Part shown: positions 1 to 8,720 of the stretch, in pieces | Layout: each line of letters opens with the position of its first letter | How positions within the stretch are numbered: position 1 is the first letter of the stretch | Assembly: GCF_019396345.1 (NCBI RefSeq) | Contig: NZ_JAHKRM010000032.1 | Span: forward strand, 98,339 to 162,338 | Origin: Nonomuraea guangzhouensis | Lineage (GTDB): Bacteria > Actinomycetota > Actinomycetes > Streptosporangiales > Streptosporangiaceae | Reading direction: 5' to 3' | Length of the DNA: 64,000 nucleotides | Position numbers and translations under genes: made by a program | Notes under the pieces: model-generated | The model's input: the letters and a program-made list of their open reading frames with translations, nothing else | Database searches by the model: none | Told to the model about the DNA's origin: nothing

Positions 1-2
1 TG

Positions 3-668
3 CAGTGCTTCGAGGGGCTGGACTCGGGCCAGGCGCTGTACGAGTGGGACTACCCCAAGCAGCTCCTCCACGTCCGAGTGGCGGAGAGCCGGGGGGAGGA
101 CGTCGGCGACCTGTACCGCGAGGAGTTCCTGCTGCGCCGGCCGCTGCTGCGTGCCGTGCGGGCCGAGCGGGGCGCGGTGCTGCTGATCGACGAGATCGAC
201 CGGGCCGACAGTGAGTTCGAGGCGTTCCTGCTGGAGTTTCTGGGCGACTTCCAGATCACGATCCCGGAGCTGGGCACGGTGCGGGCGGGCACTCCGCCGA
301 TCGTGGTGCTGACCTCCAACCGTACGCGCGAACTGCACGACGCGCTCAAGCGGCGCTGCCTCTACCACTGGATCGCCTTCCCCGAGCCGGACCGGGAGCG
401 GACGATCCTGCGCGCGGCGATCCCCGGGCTGGAGGAACAGGCGGCGGACGGGCTCGTACAGGCGGTAGGGCGCGTACGCCGGCTGCCGCTGCTCAAACGG
501 CCCGGCATCGCCGAGTCGGTGGAGTGGGCACGCGGTGCGCTGGCGCTCGCCGAGGGCGGCAGCCCGTGGCCGGTGGCGCTGCGGCGGGCACTCGGCCTGC
601 TGATCAAGGACGAGGAGGACACCCGGCTGCTCCTCGCGCACGCGGAGGAGCTGTTCGGTGGTGCGTGA
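3..668 (+). CDS. MoxR-family AAA+ ATPase, 5'-truncated by the window edge
   Basis: The frame is open from base 3, so the N-terminus with the Walker A loop lies outside the window. The visible part starts in the conserved QCFEGLD region before an EWDYPKQLL segment typical of MoxR/CoxD ATPases. It continues with Walker B (LLIDEIDRAD), a sensor-1 segment (VLTSN) and the arginine-finger region (LKRRC). MoxR ATPases are chaperone-like AAA+ proteins that usually work with a VWA-domain partner to mature or insert cofactors into target enzymes. The next gene encodes such a partner and overlaps this one by 11 bases, which supports an operon. No carbon monoxide dehydrogenase subunit genes are visible, so the client is unknown. 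Confidence 0.9.
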   Translation, partial: QCFEGLDSGQALYEWDYPKQLLHVRVAESRGEDVGDLYREEFLLRRPLLRAVRAERGAVLLIDEIDRADSEFEAFLLEFLGDFQITIPELGTVRAGTPPIVVLTSNRTRELHDALKRRCLYHWIAFPEPDRERTILRAAIPGLEEQAADGLVQAVGRVRRLPLLKRPGIAESVEWARGALALAEGGSPWPVALRRALGLLIKDEEDTRLLLAHAEELFGGA

Positions 669-1833
669 CCCGGTAGTGCTCGCCGCGGACCTCCTGTGGG
701 GGTTCCTGACCGCGCTGCGCGGCGCGGGCGTGCCCGCCGCGCCGGCCAAGCGGGCGGATCTGCTCAGGGTGATCGCCGAGTCCCCGCCGCCCGACCTGAC
801 CACGCTGTACTGGTACGCCCGGATCACCCTGCTCCAGGACATCGGCGACCTGCCCGCCTTCGACCGGGTCTTCGATGCCTGGTTCCGGCAGGGCGGTCCC
901 GGGCCCGCCGACCCGCCGCCCGAAGGCGACGACAGTGACGTGCCGTCTCCCGGCGGACCCGGCGAGGACGACCCGCCGCCTCAAGAGGCGCGGCCGGGCG
1001 ACGGTGTCGAGGCCAGCAGCCTGAGCACGTACGGCACGCGCGACTTCGGCCAGACCGGCGAACGGCGGCGCGTGCTCATGCGCACGCTCGAAGCCGCCTG
1101 GCCCGCCGTCCTGCCCGCCACGCCGTCCCGGCGGCGACGACCGGCCCGGTCGGGGGACCGGCTGGACGTACGGCACGCGTTGCGGCGCGCCCACCGCCAT
1201 GACGGAGAGATCATCGAGCTGCGCCGCCTCGCCCGCCCACCGCGCCCGCGCCGCCTGCTGATCCTGGTCGACGTCTCCGGCTCGCTGCGGCAGCACACCC
1301 CGGAACTGCTCCGTGTGGCGCACACCGCGCTGCGCGCGGCGCCGGCCCGTACCGAGGTGTTCTGTTTCGGCACCCGGCTCACCCGGATCACCGCCGCGCT
1401 GTCGCACCCGCACGCCGACCGGGCGCTGCGGGCCGTGTCCGGGCTGGTCACGGACGCCGACGGTGGTACGGCGATCGGCGCCGTGCTGGAGCGCTTCCTG
1501 GGCAACCCGCGGTTCGCGGCGCTCGCCCGTGGCGCGCTCGTGATCGTGCTGTCCGACGGGCTCGAACGCGGCGACTGCGCCCCCATGGTGCGCGCCACGG
1601 CCCGCCTGTCGCGGCTCGGCCACCGGCTCGTCTGGTGGTCCCCGCTGGCCTGCTCGCCCACCTACCGCCCCGCCACGCGCGCCATGGCCGCGCAACTCCC
1701 GAGCCTGGATCACCTCGGGGGCGTACGCGACCTGGCCACCGCGCTGGCGGAGGTAGGCCGCCTGCCCGCCGTCCTGTCCGGCCCCCGCCACACCGCGGCG
1801 AGGCGCTGGTCCACCCTGGGAGAGACCCGATGA
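658..1833 (+). CDS. VWA-domain protein, CoxE-like partner of the MoxR ATPase
   Basis: A 391-residue protein starting at GTG inside the end of the ATPase gene. The N-terminal half is helical and acidic/proline-rich around residues 80-120. The C-terminal half (from about residue 195) is a von Willebrand A fold with the metal-site signature DVSGS after LLILV, a downstream DGGT and VIVLSDG. This matches the CoxE-like family (VWA_CoxE), the usual partner of MoxR ATPases. The protein has no signal peptide or membrane segment and is probably cytosolic. Its stop overlaps the next start by ATGA, so the three genes are probably translated together. Confidence 0.88.
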   Translation: MVRDPVVLAADLLWGFLTALRGAGVPAAPAKRADLLRVIAESPPPDLTTLYWYARITLLQDIGDLPAFDRVFDAWFRQGGPGPADPPPEGDDSDVPSPGGPGEDDPPPQEARPGDGVEASSLSTYGTRDFGQTGERRRVLMRTLEAAWPAVLPATPSRRRRPARSGDRLDVRHALRRAHRHDGEIIELRRLARPPRPRRLLILVDVSGSLRQHTPELLRVAHTALRAAPARTEVFCFGTRLTRITAALSHPHADRALRAVSGLVTDADGGTAIGAVLERFLGNPRFAALARGALVIVLSDGLERGDCAPMVRATARLSRLGHRLVWWSPLACSPTYRPATRAMAAQLPSLDHLGGVRDLATALAEVGRLPAVLSGPRHTAARRWSTLGETR

Positions 1834-2735
1834 CCCCTTCCGCGCCCGATGCCGGAATCGTCGACGCGCACCACCACATCTGGCGGGCCGCCGACCTGCC
1901 CTGGCTCCAAGGGGAGATGGTCCCGCGGATCTTCGGACCGTACGAGCCGATCCGGCGCGACTACCCCGTGTCCGAATACGCCGCGGAGGCCACCGCCTGC
2001 GGTATCACCTCGGCGGTCTACGTCCAGACCAACTGGCCGCTCGACCGGTCCGTGGACGAGGTGCGGTGGCTGCGCGACGTACACGCCGAGACGGGCTGGC
2101 CCACCGCCGTGGTGGGCTCCGCCGACCTGTTCGACGAGGGGGCGGCCGACGTCCTGCGTCGCCAGGCCGCCATCACGCCGCTCGTCCGCGGCACCCGGCT
2201 GCAACTGCACTGGCACGAACGGCCGGAGTTCCGCTTCGCCTCCGCCCCCGACCGCATGAAGGACCCCGTCTTCCGGCGCAACATCGCCGTGCTCGCCGAC
2301 CTGGGCTGGCTGTTCGAGCTTCAGGTGTTCCCCGCCCAGATGGCCGACGCCGCGGACCTCGTCAACGATTTCCCCGATGTGACGTTCGTGCTGGTCCACG
2401 CGGGGATGCCGGTGGGCGCCGAGCCGCCGGCCGTCGCGGAGTGGACCCGTGGCCTGGGGCTCCTGGCCGGGCGGCCCAACGTCGTGGTGAAGCTCACCGG
2501 CCAGGGCACCTTCGTGCACCGCGTGGACCGGCCGCTGATCGAGCGGGTGGCGGCCACCTGCCTGGACCTGTTCGGCTCCGATCGCTGCATGTGGGGGAGC
2601 AACTTCCCGATCGAGAAGCTCTGGACCGACCTGCCCACCCTGCTCTCCACCTGGCAGGACGTGCTCTCCGGCAGATCCGCGGCGGAGATCCGGGACGTGT
2701 TCACCGCGACGGCTACCCGCGTCTACCGCCTCTGA
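1830..2735 (+). CDS. Amidohydrolase family 2 (TIM-barrel lactonase-like)
   Basis: A 301-residue protein. I chose the ATG at 1830 because it overlaps the VWA stop as ATGA and places the metal-binding motif VDAHHHIW near the N-terminus, as in the family. Near the C-terminus, a Gly-Ser-Asn-Phe-Pro segment after CMW is the usual position of the last active-site loop of amidohydrolase_2 enzymes. The closest relatives I recognise are sugar lactonases (L-rhamnono- and L-fuconolactonase type) and 2-pyrone-4,6-dicarboxylate lactonase. The substrate cannot be read from the sequence. It is the last gene of the MoxR-VWA run. Confidence 0.8.
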   Translation: MTPSAPDAGIVDAHHHIWRAADLPWLQGEMVPRIFGPYEPIRRDYPVSEYAAEATACGITSAVYVQTNWPLDRSVDEVRWLRDVHAETGWPTAVVGSADLFDEGAADVLRRQAAITPLVRGTRLQLHWHERPEFRFASAPDRMKDPVFRRNIAVLADLGWLFELQVFPAQMADAADLVNDFPDVTFVLVHAGMPVGAEPPAVAEWTRGLGLLAGRPNVVVKLTGQGTFVHRVDRPLIERVAATCLDLFGSDRCMWGSNFPIEKLWTDLPTLLSTWQDVLSGRSAAEIRDVFTATATRVYRL

Positions 2736-2741
2736 CCGGCT

Positions 2742-3311
2742 CTACAGGATGATGTGGGCAAGCACAGGGACCACCAGGCAGCACACGATCGCTCCCAGGA
2801 GGAGCAGCATGCCGTACCGGATGCCGCGATACTTCGCATCGGCGATCGCGCTGAGCCGGCGGATCTCCTCCAGCAGGAAAGCCTTCTGGGCGTGCGGCGA
2901 ATCGGCCTCCAGGCTGGTCATCAGCGTCTCGGAGTATTGGCCGACGAACTGCGACCGGCGCCGCCGCAGGCGGTCGGCGGCATGGACGGAGCGCGGATAG
3001 ATCGCGGCGGCCAGGCCGATGATCCCCATCGAGCACAGCACGATGCCGAGCCACCACAACCACGCCACGCCGGCGGGCAGTTTCCCGGGATTCCAACTGC
3101 CCGCGAGCAAGGCACCGCCCAACGCCCCCACGCCCACTCCGGCCGTGGCGAGCATGACGGCTGCCTTCTGATCGGCTCGCCCTATCTCCGCGCGCAGATC
3201 CGTCAGGACGGCCATGGCCTGAGCAATGGTTTTCTCTTCGCCTTTCTCGGGGGCCTGCGCGCTCCGCGAAGATCGCTGAAGTCTTGCCCTGTTGCGAAAG
3301 CGTCCGAACAC
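2742..3311 (-). CDS. Pycsar-effector-like transmembrane protein (PycTM/DUF5706 type)
   Basis: A 189-residue membrane protein. After a basic, polar N-terminus there is a helix with RADQKAA running straight into a first membrane segment (about residues 45-66), a second segment (about 80-105), a charged helix rich in Arg/Glu (about 105-160) and a third segment at the C-terminus. The R-x-D-x-KA signature followed by two membrane helices is the hallmark of Pycsar effector-family proteins, which in anti-phage systems respond to cyclic pyrimidine nucleotides and damage the membrane. No nucleotide cyclase gene is adjacent, so this is an orphan. The GTG start at 3311 has no good ribosome binding site, so the true start may lie downstream. 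Identification rests on pattern recognition only. Confidence 0.6.
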   Translation of the reverse strand: MFGRFRNRARLQRSSRSAQAPEKGEEKTIAQAMAVLTDLRAEIGRADQKAAVMLATAGVGVGALGGALLAGSWNPGKLPAGVAWLWWLGIVLCSMGIIGLAAAIYPRSVHAADRLRRRRSQFVGQYSETLMTSLEADSPHAQKAFLLEEIRRLSAIADAKYRGIRYGMLLLLGAIVCCLVVPVLAHIIL

Positions 3312-3351
3312 TTCTCCATTGTGCCGGGAAAGCCGTTAGATAATTCTGGCG

Positions 3352-3552
3352 ATGATTGCTTTGCCGGGTTATGGACGTCACGGGTCCGCCCCGTCGAGTG
3401 ACCGCACCTACCAGCCGGCGTTCGACTACGACGGAGACAGCTGCGGCCTGGCGCTGGGCGGGCTCAAGGACGCCTCCTTCAACGGAGAGTTGGCGAAGGC
3501 CAAACCGGCCGGTATCCCGTTCGATTCCTATGCCGGATACGCGATCATGTGA
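3352..3552 (+). pseudogene. Possible gene remnant or small hypothetical protein
   Basis: An open frame of 66 codons in the gap between two genes. Its last 45 codons have actinomycete-like codon use, including DYDGDSCGLALGG and a Gly/Tyr-rich end. The first 20 codons look non-coding and there is no ribosome binding site before the ATG. It could be the remnant of a longer gene, or chance. I recognise no family. Confidence 0.2.
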
Positions 3553-3555
3553 TCC

Positions 3556-4068
3556 ATGTCGACCCCCCAGGACGCGCCCGCGCCCGCACCACCACAAAAA
3601 TCCGGACGTTCACGAATGGCTCGCCGGATCGGCTGTCTGGCACTGCTGTTGGTGCCGTTCCTGCTGCTGGCGGTGATCGTCATGTCGCCTGTGTGGATCA
3701 ATGATTACCGGCTGGCGCGCATGGTGGGCCGCATCCAGGAATATCCGCTGCCGCCCGGAGCGGACTTCGCGTACGTTGACCCGCACGTCGAGGTGATCGG
3801 CGACTCCGGCGACTGTTGGTACACCATCCGCTTCGAGCTCTACACCGACCGGCCCGTCCAAGAGGTGCTGAACCACTACCGCCAGTCGAAGATCGAGGAC
3901 CCTGACGGAGACCTTGGCGACTACGAGCTCACGGCCTGGACGCTGCTCGACGAGCCCGGCACCCCCGCAGACGGCACCTCCGGAGACGGCACTTCCGCCA
4001 CAGACTCAGTGATCATCCACCTGGACGGCATATACGACGACGGCTTTACGGACATGCGCTGCTGGTGA
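3556..4068 (+). CDS. Hypothetical single-pass membrane protein
   Basis: A 170-residue protein with a short Pro/Ala-rich cytoplasmic N-terminus and one clear membrane helix (about residues 26-48, rich in Leu/Val). An extracytoplasmic domain of about 120 residues follows, containing two cysteines (CWYTIRF and the C-terminal RCW) that could pair. A Thr/Gly/Ser-rich linker lies around residues 135-150. I do not recognise the family. It is transcribed toward the tannase-family gene, and a GC-rich hairpin lies between the two. Confidence 0.65.
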   Translation: MSTPQDAPAPAPPQKSGRSRMARRIGCLALLLVPFLLLAVIVMSPVWINDYRLARMVGRIQEYPLPPGADFAYVDPHVEVIGDSGDCWYTIRFELYTDRPVQEVLNHYRQSKIEDPDGDLGDYELTAWTLLDEPGTPADGTSGDGTSATDSVIIHLDGIYDDGFTDMRCW

Positions 4069-4118
4069 CGCAGCGGTACGGGACAACGGCGGGATGCGGG
4101 GCAAGCGTCCCCTCGACA

Positions 4119-4147
4119 CGGCCCGGCACCTGGCGGGGGACGGGCCG
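4119..4147. terminator. GC-rich hairpin between convergent genes
   Basis: CGGCCCG at 4119-4125 pairs with CGGGCCG at 4141-4147 around a 15-base loop, giving a 7-bp stem between the convergent ends of the membrane-protein gene and the tannase-family gene. There is no T-run, so a termination role is inferred from position. Confidence 0.3.
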
Positions 4148-4171
4148 CGGTGTGATCTCGCGTCGGGCACG

Positions 4172-5752
4172 CTAACACGTGAAAGGCCTGAGCGGACGGG
4201 TCAGTGCGACGCCGTCCGCCGGGTTGTCGTGCACATACTTCGTCGCGACGATCTCGGCCGGTGCCGTTCCCCGCTCGACCCAGCGCACGATCGGGGTCAG
4301 CGTGTCGAAGACGTTCGGGCCGGGGCCGCCCGCGCAGTGGGTCATGCCGGGGACCATGAACAGCCGGGCGAACTCCTGTGTCCGCCTGACGGCCTCGCCG
4401 CCGGCCTGATGCGTGCCGGACGTGGCGCGGACCACCTGGCGGTAGTAGTCGATGGTGTCGTAGGCGGAGACGACCGGGTCGGCCCAGCCCGTGTGCATGA
4501 TGAGCTTGCCGCCGGCGCGCCGGAACGGGGTCAGGTTCGGGTCGGTGGCGTCGATGATCGGGCCGAGCTTCTTCTGCGCGACGCGCAGGTCGCGGTGGAA
4601 GTCGAAGGACCACCAGTTCCAGTCCGGATCGTTGAAGACCCAGTAGCGCCAGAAGTTCGCCCGGGCCGGTGCGGTGGTGCCCCAGTAGCCGTTCCAGCCC
4701 ACCCGTACGGTGCCCGACGCGTCCACCACGGGTGCCTCGCTGCCGACCGGCCAGCCGGGGTAGATCTGTTCGCCGGTACGCGGATCGCGGGCGCCGCCGT
4801 ACATCTGCTTTACCGCCTGTATCTGACGCTTCGTCAGGCAGGTGGGGGCGTCGTCGGCGGGGCACTGGAGCGAGGCGGGGTCGAAGGAGCAGCGTCGCGG
4901 GTCGGTGAGGAAGTCGTCGGTCACCAGGCCGCCGTCCCGGCCTCGGCACTGCTGGACGGCCGCGTTCGTCAGCAGGGGCAGCTTGGCCGCCGGGAGGATC
5001 GGGTCAGGGGTGCCGGCGGTGTGGTTGCTGAGGAACTGCCAGAGGAATCCGGCGTTGAGCGCGATTCGGTTGTTTCCCGGGTCGCCGGCCACGATGCCGT
5101 CGAAGTCGCCGGGGTAGCGCTGGGCCTCCATCAGCGCTTGGTGGCCGCCGGTGGAGCAGCCGATGAAATAGGAGTAGTGCGGCTTGGACCCGGTGTACGC
5201 CGCGACGATCGGCTTGGCGTTGACGATCGTCTCGTGGACCGCGCGGTGGCCCCAGTCCACGATGATCTCCGGGTTGGCGGCGCCCTGGCGGAACACGTCA
5301 GGGTCGTCACCGGTGTGCCCGGTGTCGGTGGCGACGGTCGCGTACCCGGCCGCCAGCGCGGAACCACCCATGGACGGGAAGTCCATGGCCGAGCTGTATC
5401 CGCCGTTGCCGAACATCAGCAGCCGCTGATTCCACCCCTGGCGAGGGATCCACACCTCGAAGCCGATGGTGGAGCCCGGCACCGGCTTGGCGATGCCGTG
5501 GACCCGGCAGAACGCGGGCACGGACGGCAGGATCCGGCCGTCGGGCGCGGTGTATCTCCCCGCGGGGACCGACTCGGCGAGGGTGACGGTCGCGTCGGGC
5601 AGCGTTGTGGCGGTCAGGCTCTCGCACGTGCCGCTCTCGGCCGCCGCGGCGGAGGGAACGGTCAAAGGGAACGCCATCGACAGTACAGCGACCGCGCCCG
5701 AAAGCATCCTGAAGCGGACGTCCTTCCCAGTGAGCGTCCTGAGGCGGATCAT
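4172..5752 (-). CDS. Secreted tannase/feruloyl-esterase family hydrolase
   Basis: A 526-residue protein with a Sec signal (basic start, hydrophobic stretch, SAAAAES near residue 40). The catalytic Ser is in GCSTGGHQ (Ser about 200). The catalytic Asp is probably in TGWADPV and the His in MTHCAGG. The cysteine before the Ser region and the HC of the His motif fit the disulfide-linked CS-D-HC architecture of the tannase family. Members hydrolyse galloyl, feruloyl or other aromatic esters, and the polyester monomer esterase MHETase belongs to the same family. The ATG overlaps the stop of the upstream CocE-type gene (ATGA), so the two are translationally coupled, probably in one transcript with the CitMHS transporter. 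The substrate is unknown. Confidence 0.85.
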   Translation of the reverse strand: MIRLRTLTGKDVRFRMLSGAVAVLSMAFPLTVPSAAAAESGTCESLTATTLPDATVTLAESVPAGRYTAPDGRILPSVPAFCRVHGIAKPVPGSTIGFEVWIPRQGWNQRLLMFGNGGYSSAMDFPSMGGSALAAGYATVATDTGHTGDDPDVFRQGAANPEIIVDWGHRAVHETIVNAKPIVAAYTGSKPHYSYFIGCSTGGHQALMEAQRYPGDFDGIVAGDPGNNRIALNAGFLWQFLSNHTAGTPDPILPAAKLPLLTNAAVQQCRGRDGGLVTDDFLTDPRRCSFDPASLQCPADDAPTCLTKRQIQAVKQMYGGARDPRTGEQIYPGWPVGSEAPVVDASGTVRVGWNGYWGTTAPARANFWRYWVFNDPDWNWWSFDFHRDLRVAQKKLGPIIDATDPNLTPFRRAGGKLIMHTGWADPVVSAYDTIDYYRQVVRATSGTHQAGGEAVRRTQEFARLFMVPGMTHCAGGPGPNVFDTLTPIVRWVERGTAPAEIVATKYVHDNPADGVALTRPLRPFTC

Positions 5753-7272
5753 CGCGTGACCGTGCCGAAGCGGATCTCGCTGCCGTCGGCACCCACGCGC
5801 AACCGGACCCGGCCCGCCGGGGCGTCGGAGTCGATCTCGGGGTGGTCGTCGCTGGACACGGTGACGCGCAGGCTGTGGCCGGCGCTCAGCCGGTAGTGGG
5901 TCGGCCAGGTACGGATCTCCAGGTCATAGGTCTTGCCCGGCCGGACGGGGACCGCGCGTTCGTGGCCGAACCGGTGGCTCGCCTTCAGCCAGCCCTGGGT
6001 GACGCGGACGGCCGTGCCGTCGGGGGCGACGTCCTCGACCACGACCGCGATGTTGCCGTCGGTGGCGCTGAAGGCGGCCCGCACCTTCGCGGTGACGTCG
6101 CCGGCGAGGACGATGTCCTGCTGATAGGGCCGCGTCTGGAAGGTGCGCCGCTCGTCCGGGGCAGACGGGGTCGTCTCGGTGTTGACGGTGAAGCCGAGGG
6201 TGGCCGGCTTGCTCCAGCCGGCCGTCAGCGCCCCGTCGGCGCTCAGGCCGAGCCGGGTCTGCCGGGCGCCGGGAGGCGGCCAGGTGGTGAACTGCTGCCA
6301 GCCGGTGCCCGGAACCTGGTACGAGGTCACTTTGGCGGCGGGCAGCGGCGCGTCCGTGCGGTTGCCGAGCCACCGGTCCCACCAGGCGAGGTAGGCGCCG
6401 TTGCCGATGTCGGCGGGTTGGCCCGACGGCCAGCCGTGCACCCACGGGCCCGCGACCAGCCACACGTTCTTCGGGCGGGCCTGGAAGTTCGCCACCATGG
6501 CGGCCCGGTACCTGTCGTACCATCCGGCGATCTCCAGGACCGGGACGTCCAGGTTCTGCCAGCGGGCCTTGACGCTGCGCTCTCGCCAGTAGTCGTCGTA
6601 GAGCGGGTGCTGGGCGTAGGTCACCAGGGTGTCCGGCGCGACGGCGCGCTGCCAGTCCCGGATCCTGGCCGAGTAGATGCCGCCTCGGTAGATGGTGTTC
6701 TCGTACCAGTCGCTGATGCCGTCGACGGGGATGATCGCGGCCAGATGGGGCGGCTTGTTCACCGCGACCAGGAGGGAGGTGTGGCCGCCGTAGCTGACCC
6801 CGGTCTGCCCGATCCTGCCGGTGGACCAGGGCTGGACGGCCAGCCACTCGATGAGGTCGTAGTTGTCGCGTTGTTCCTGCGCGCTGAACGGGTCGAGGCG
6901 TCCGGGCGAGGCGCCCGTGCCGCGGACGTTGCACACGGCGGCGGTGTAGCCGCGGGTGACGAAGAAGGCCGCCGCCTGGCCCTGCCCCTGCAGTTGGTCA
7001 TAGGCGTTGTAGTCGTAGACGATGCCGGGGAAGCGGCCGTCGGCGGGCCGGCCGTCCGCGCCGGCGGGCCGGTGCAGGTCGCAGGCCAGGTGACTGCCGT
7101 CGCGCAACGGCACCGAGACCCGCTCGGTGTGCACGCCGTACGTGGCGGCCCGTGCGTAGGAGAAGAAGGGGTCGGCCGGCGGCACGGTGTCGGCGTGTGC
7201 GGCGGAGGTCGGCGCGGTGAGCGGCAGCGTCACGATGGCGGACAGGGCGGCGGCGATTCTGCCGTACTTCAT
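5749..7272 (-). CDS. Secreted CocE/NonD-type acyl hydrolase (X-Pro dipeptidyl peptidase S15 fold)
   Basis: A 507-residue protein with an N-terminal signal peptide ending near SAAHADT (about residue 28). An alpha/beta hydrolase domain follows, with VRGTGAS early and the nucleophile in GVSYGG (Ser about 160). The C-terminal jelly-roll domain typical of CocE and S15 enzymes begins around residue 330 and includes a PTHYRLSAGHSLRV-like segment. Family members cleave esters or Xaa-Pro peptides. The gene sits 28 bases after the CitMHS stop and overlaps the tannase-family gene by 4 bases, forming a three-gene minus-strand unit. The pairing of two secreted esterases with an organic-acid transporter suggests extracellular ester breakdown and uptake of the acid. 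Confidence 0.85.
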   Translation of the reverse strand: MKYGRIAAALSAIVTLPLTAPTSAAHADTVPPADPFFSYARAATYGVHTERVSVPLRDGSHLACDLHRPAGADGRPADGRFPGIVYDYNAYDQLQGQGQAAAFFVTRGYTAAVCNVRGTGASPGRLDPFSAQEQRDNYDLIEWLAVQPWSTGRIGQTGVSYGGHTSLLVAVNKPPHLAAIIPVDGISDWYENTIYRGGIYSARIRDWQRAVAPDTLVTYAQHPLYDDYWRERSVKARWQNLDVPVLEIAGWYDRYRAAMVANFQARPKNVWLVAGPWVHGWPSGQPADIGNGAYLAWWDRWLGNRTDAPLPAAKVTSYQVPGTGWQQFTTWPPPGARQTRLGLSADGALTAGWSKPATLGFTVNTETTPSAPDERRTFQTRPYQQDIVLAGDVTAKVRAAFSATDGNIAVVVEDVAPDGTAVRVTQGWLKASHRFGHERAVPVRPGKTYDLEIRTWPTHYRLSAGHSLRVTVSSDDHPEIDSDAPAGRVRLRVGADGSEIRFGTVTR

Positions 7273-7300
7273 GGGGGGCTCCTAGCACGATCAGAGCAGG

Positions 7301-8617
7301 TCAGAGGGAGATGGCGCCGGTCAGGAGGGCGGCCACGGTCATGACCAGAGTGGTGGCGAACGCCCAGCCGAAGATGAAGCGCTGGTGCTGGCCGAGTTGC
7401 ACGCCGCTCATGCCGACGAGGATGAACGTCGCGGCGGTGAGCGGGCTGAGCGGGAAGCCGGTCGTCATCTGGCCGAGGATGGCGGCCCTGGCGACCTCGG
7501 CGGACTCGATGCCGAAGCCGCCGGCGGTCTGGGCCAGGACGGGCAGCACGCCGAAATAGTAGGCGTCAGGGGTGAAGACCAGGCTGAGCGGCATGCTCGT
7601 GATCGCGACCAGCACCGGCAGGTGGCCGCCGAAGGAGTCGGGGATGACGTTGACGAACGCGGTGGCCATCTCGTTGATCATCTTGGTCCCGGTGAGGATT
7701 CCGGTGAAGACCCCCGCCGCGAAGATCATCGTGGTCACCAGGACGACGCTCTTGGCGTGCTTGTCGAGGAGTTCCTGCTGCTTCTCCCAGGAGGGATGGT
7801 TGACCAGCGCGGCGATCGCGAACCCGATCACGAACAGCACCGGAAGCGGCATCACCTGCAGGATCAGCCCGGCCAGCAACGCGATGGTCAGCGCCAGGTT
7901 GAAGGCGGTCAGCAGCGGACGGGTGCGCGGCGGGGCGAGGGGCGTCCCGGGCCCGTCTCCGGCCACCAGCTCGGGCTCCGGCTCCGTGGCGGGCAGGGAC
8001 ACGGTGCCGAGACGGCGGCGTTCCCGCAGGCCGATCAGGTACGACGCCACCAGCACCCAGACGATGCCGACGACCATCGCGGGCAGGACCGGGGTGAACA
8101 CCTGCGAGCTGTCCAGCTTCAGCACCGCCATCGCCCGCGCGGTGGGACCACCCCAGGGGATCATGTTCATCACGCCCGCGCCCAGGCAGACGACACCGGT
8201 GAGCACCAGGGGGCTCATCTTGAGCCGCTTGTAGACGGGCAGCAGGGCGGAGACGGTGATGAGGAAGGTCGAGGCGCCGTCGCCGTCCAGGGCCACGCAC
8301 ATCGTGATGACGGCGGTGCCGACGGCGATCCGCAGCGGGTCGTCCTTGGCCAGGCGCAGGATGCCGCGGATCAGCGGATCGAAGAGCCCCGTGTCGATCA
8401 TCAGGCTGAAATAGAGCACCGCGAAAGCGATCATGATGCCCGTGGGCGCCACCTTGCCCAGCCCGCTGAGGATCATCGGCCCCATCTCGGCGCCGAAGCC
8501 GCCGGCCAGCGCGGTCAGCACCGGTACCAGCACCAGCGCGGTGAGGACCGAGACACGCCTGGTCATGGTGAGTGCCAGGAACAGGCCGATGGTGAGAAAG
8601 CCGAGGAGCGCGATCAT
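7301..8617 (-). CDS. CitMHS-family citrate/organic-acid transporter
   Basis: A 438-residue integral membrane protein with about eleven hydrophobic helices and a central polar loop rich in Glu/Pro (about residues 208-230). Segments such as ALDGDGAST and IPWGGPTARA match the CitMHS family, which imports citrate as a metal complex coupled to protons. In this context another di- or tricarboxylate such as citramalate is equally possible. The gene is divergent from the LysR gene across a 103-base gap that holds a LysR-type palindrome. It is followed by the two secreted hydrolase genes on the same strand. Confidence 0.85.
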   Translation of the reverse strand: MIALLGFLTIGLFLALTMTRRVSVLTALVLVPVLTALAGGFGAEMGPMILSGLGKVAPTGIMIAFAVLYFSLMIDTGLFDPLIRGILRLAKDDPLRIAVGTAVITMCVALDGDGASTFLITVSALLPVYKRLKMSPLVLTGVVCLGAGVMNMIPWGGPTARAMAVLKLDSSQVFTPVLPAMVVGIVWVLVASYLIGLRERRRLGTVSLPATEPEPELVAGDGPGTPLAPPRTRPLLTAFNLALTIALLAGLILQVMPLPVLFVIGFAIAALVNHPSWEKQQELLDKHAKSVVLVTTMIFAAGVFTGILTGTKMINEMATAFVNVIPDSFGGHLPVLVAITSMPLSLVFTPDAYYFGVLPVLAQTAGGFGIESAEVARAAILGQMTTGFPLSPLTAATFILVGMSGVQLGQHQRFIFGWAFATTLVMTVAALLTGAISL

Positions 8618-8694
8618 CGAGGACCTTTCGGAGGGTTACGGAGAAGTTTCCGAGCGCTGACCTTTCGCGTCCACCATCAAAAGAGGATTTATCC

Positions 8695-8709
8695 ATGCGG
8701 TATGTGCAT
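8695..8709. promoter_or_regulatory. Candidate LysR operator (ATGC-N7-GCAT)
   Basis: An inverted repeat ATGC-N7-GCAT with the T-N11-A spacing typical of LysR-family sites (T at 8696, A at 8708), 11 bases before the LysR start and 85 bases before the divergent CitMHS start. An element with the same arms and spacing precedes the CoA-transferase gene at 9638. Confidence 0.5.
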
Positions 8710-8720
8710 AGGTTGGTCCC

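Noticed and set aside
3..1833. Carbon monoxide dehydrogenase maturation genes
   Set aside because: The MoxR/VWA pair resembles CoxD/CoxE, but no CO dehydrogenase subunit gene is visible and the pair is widespread in other contexts.
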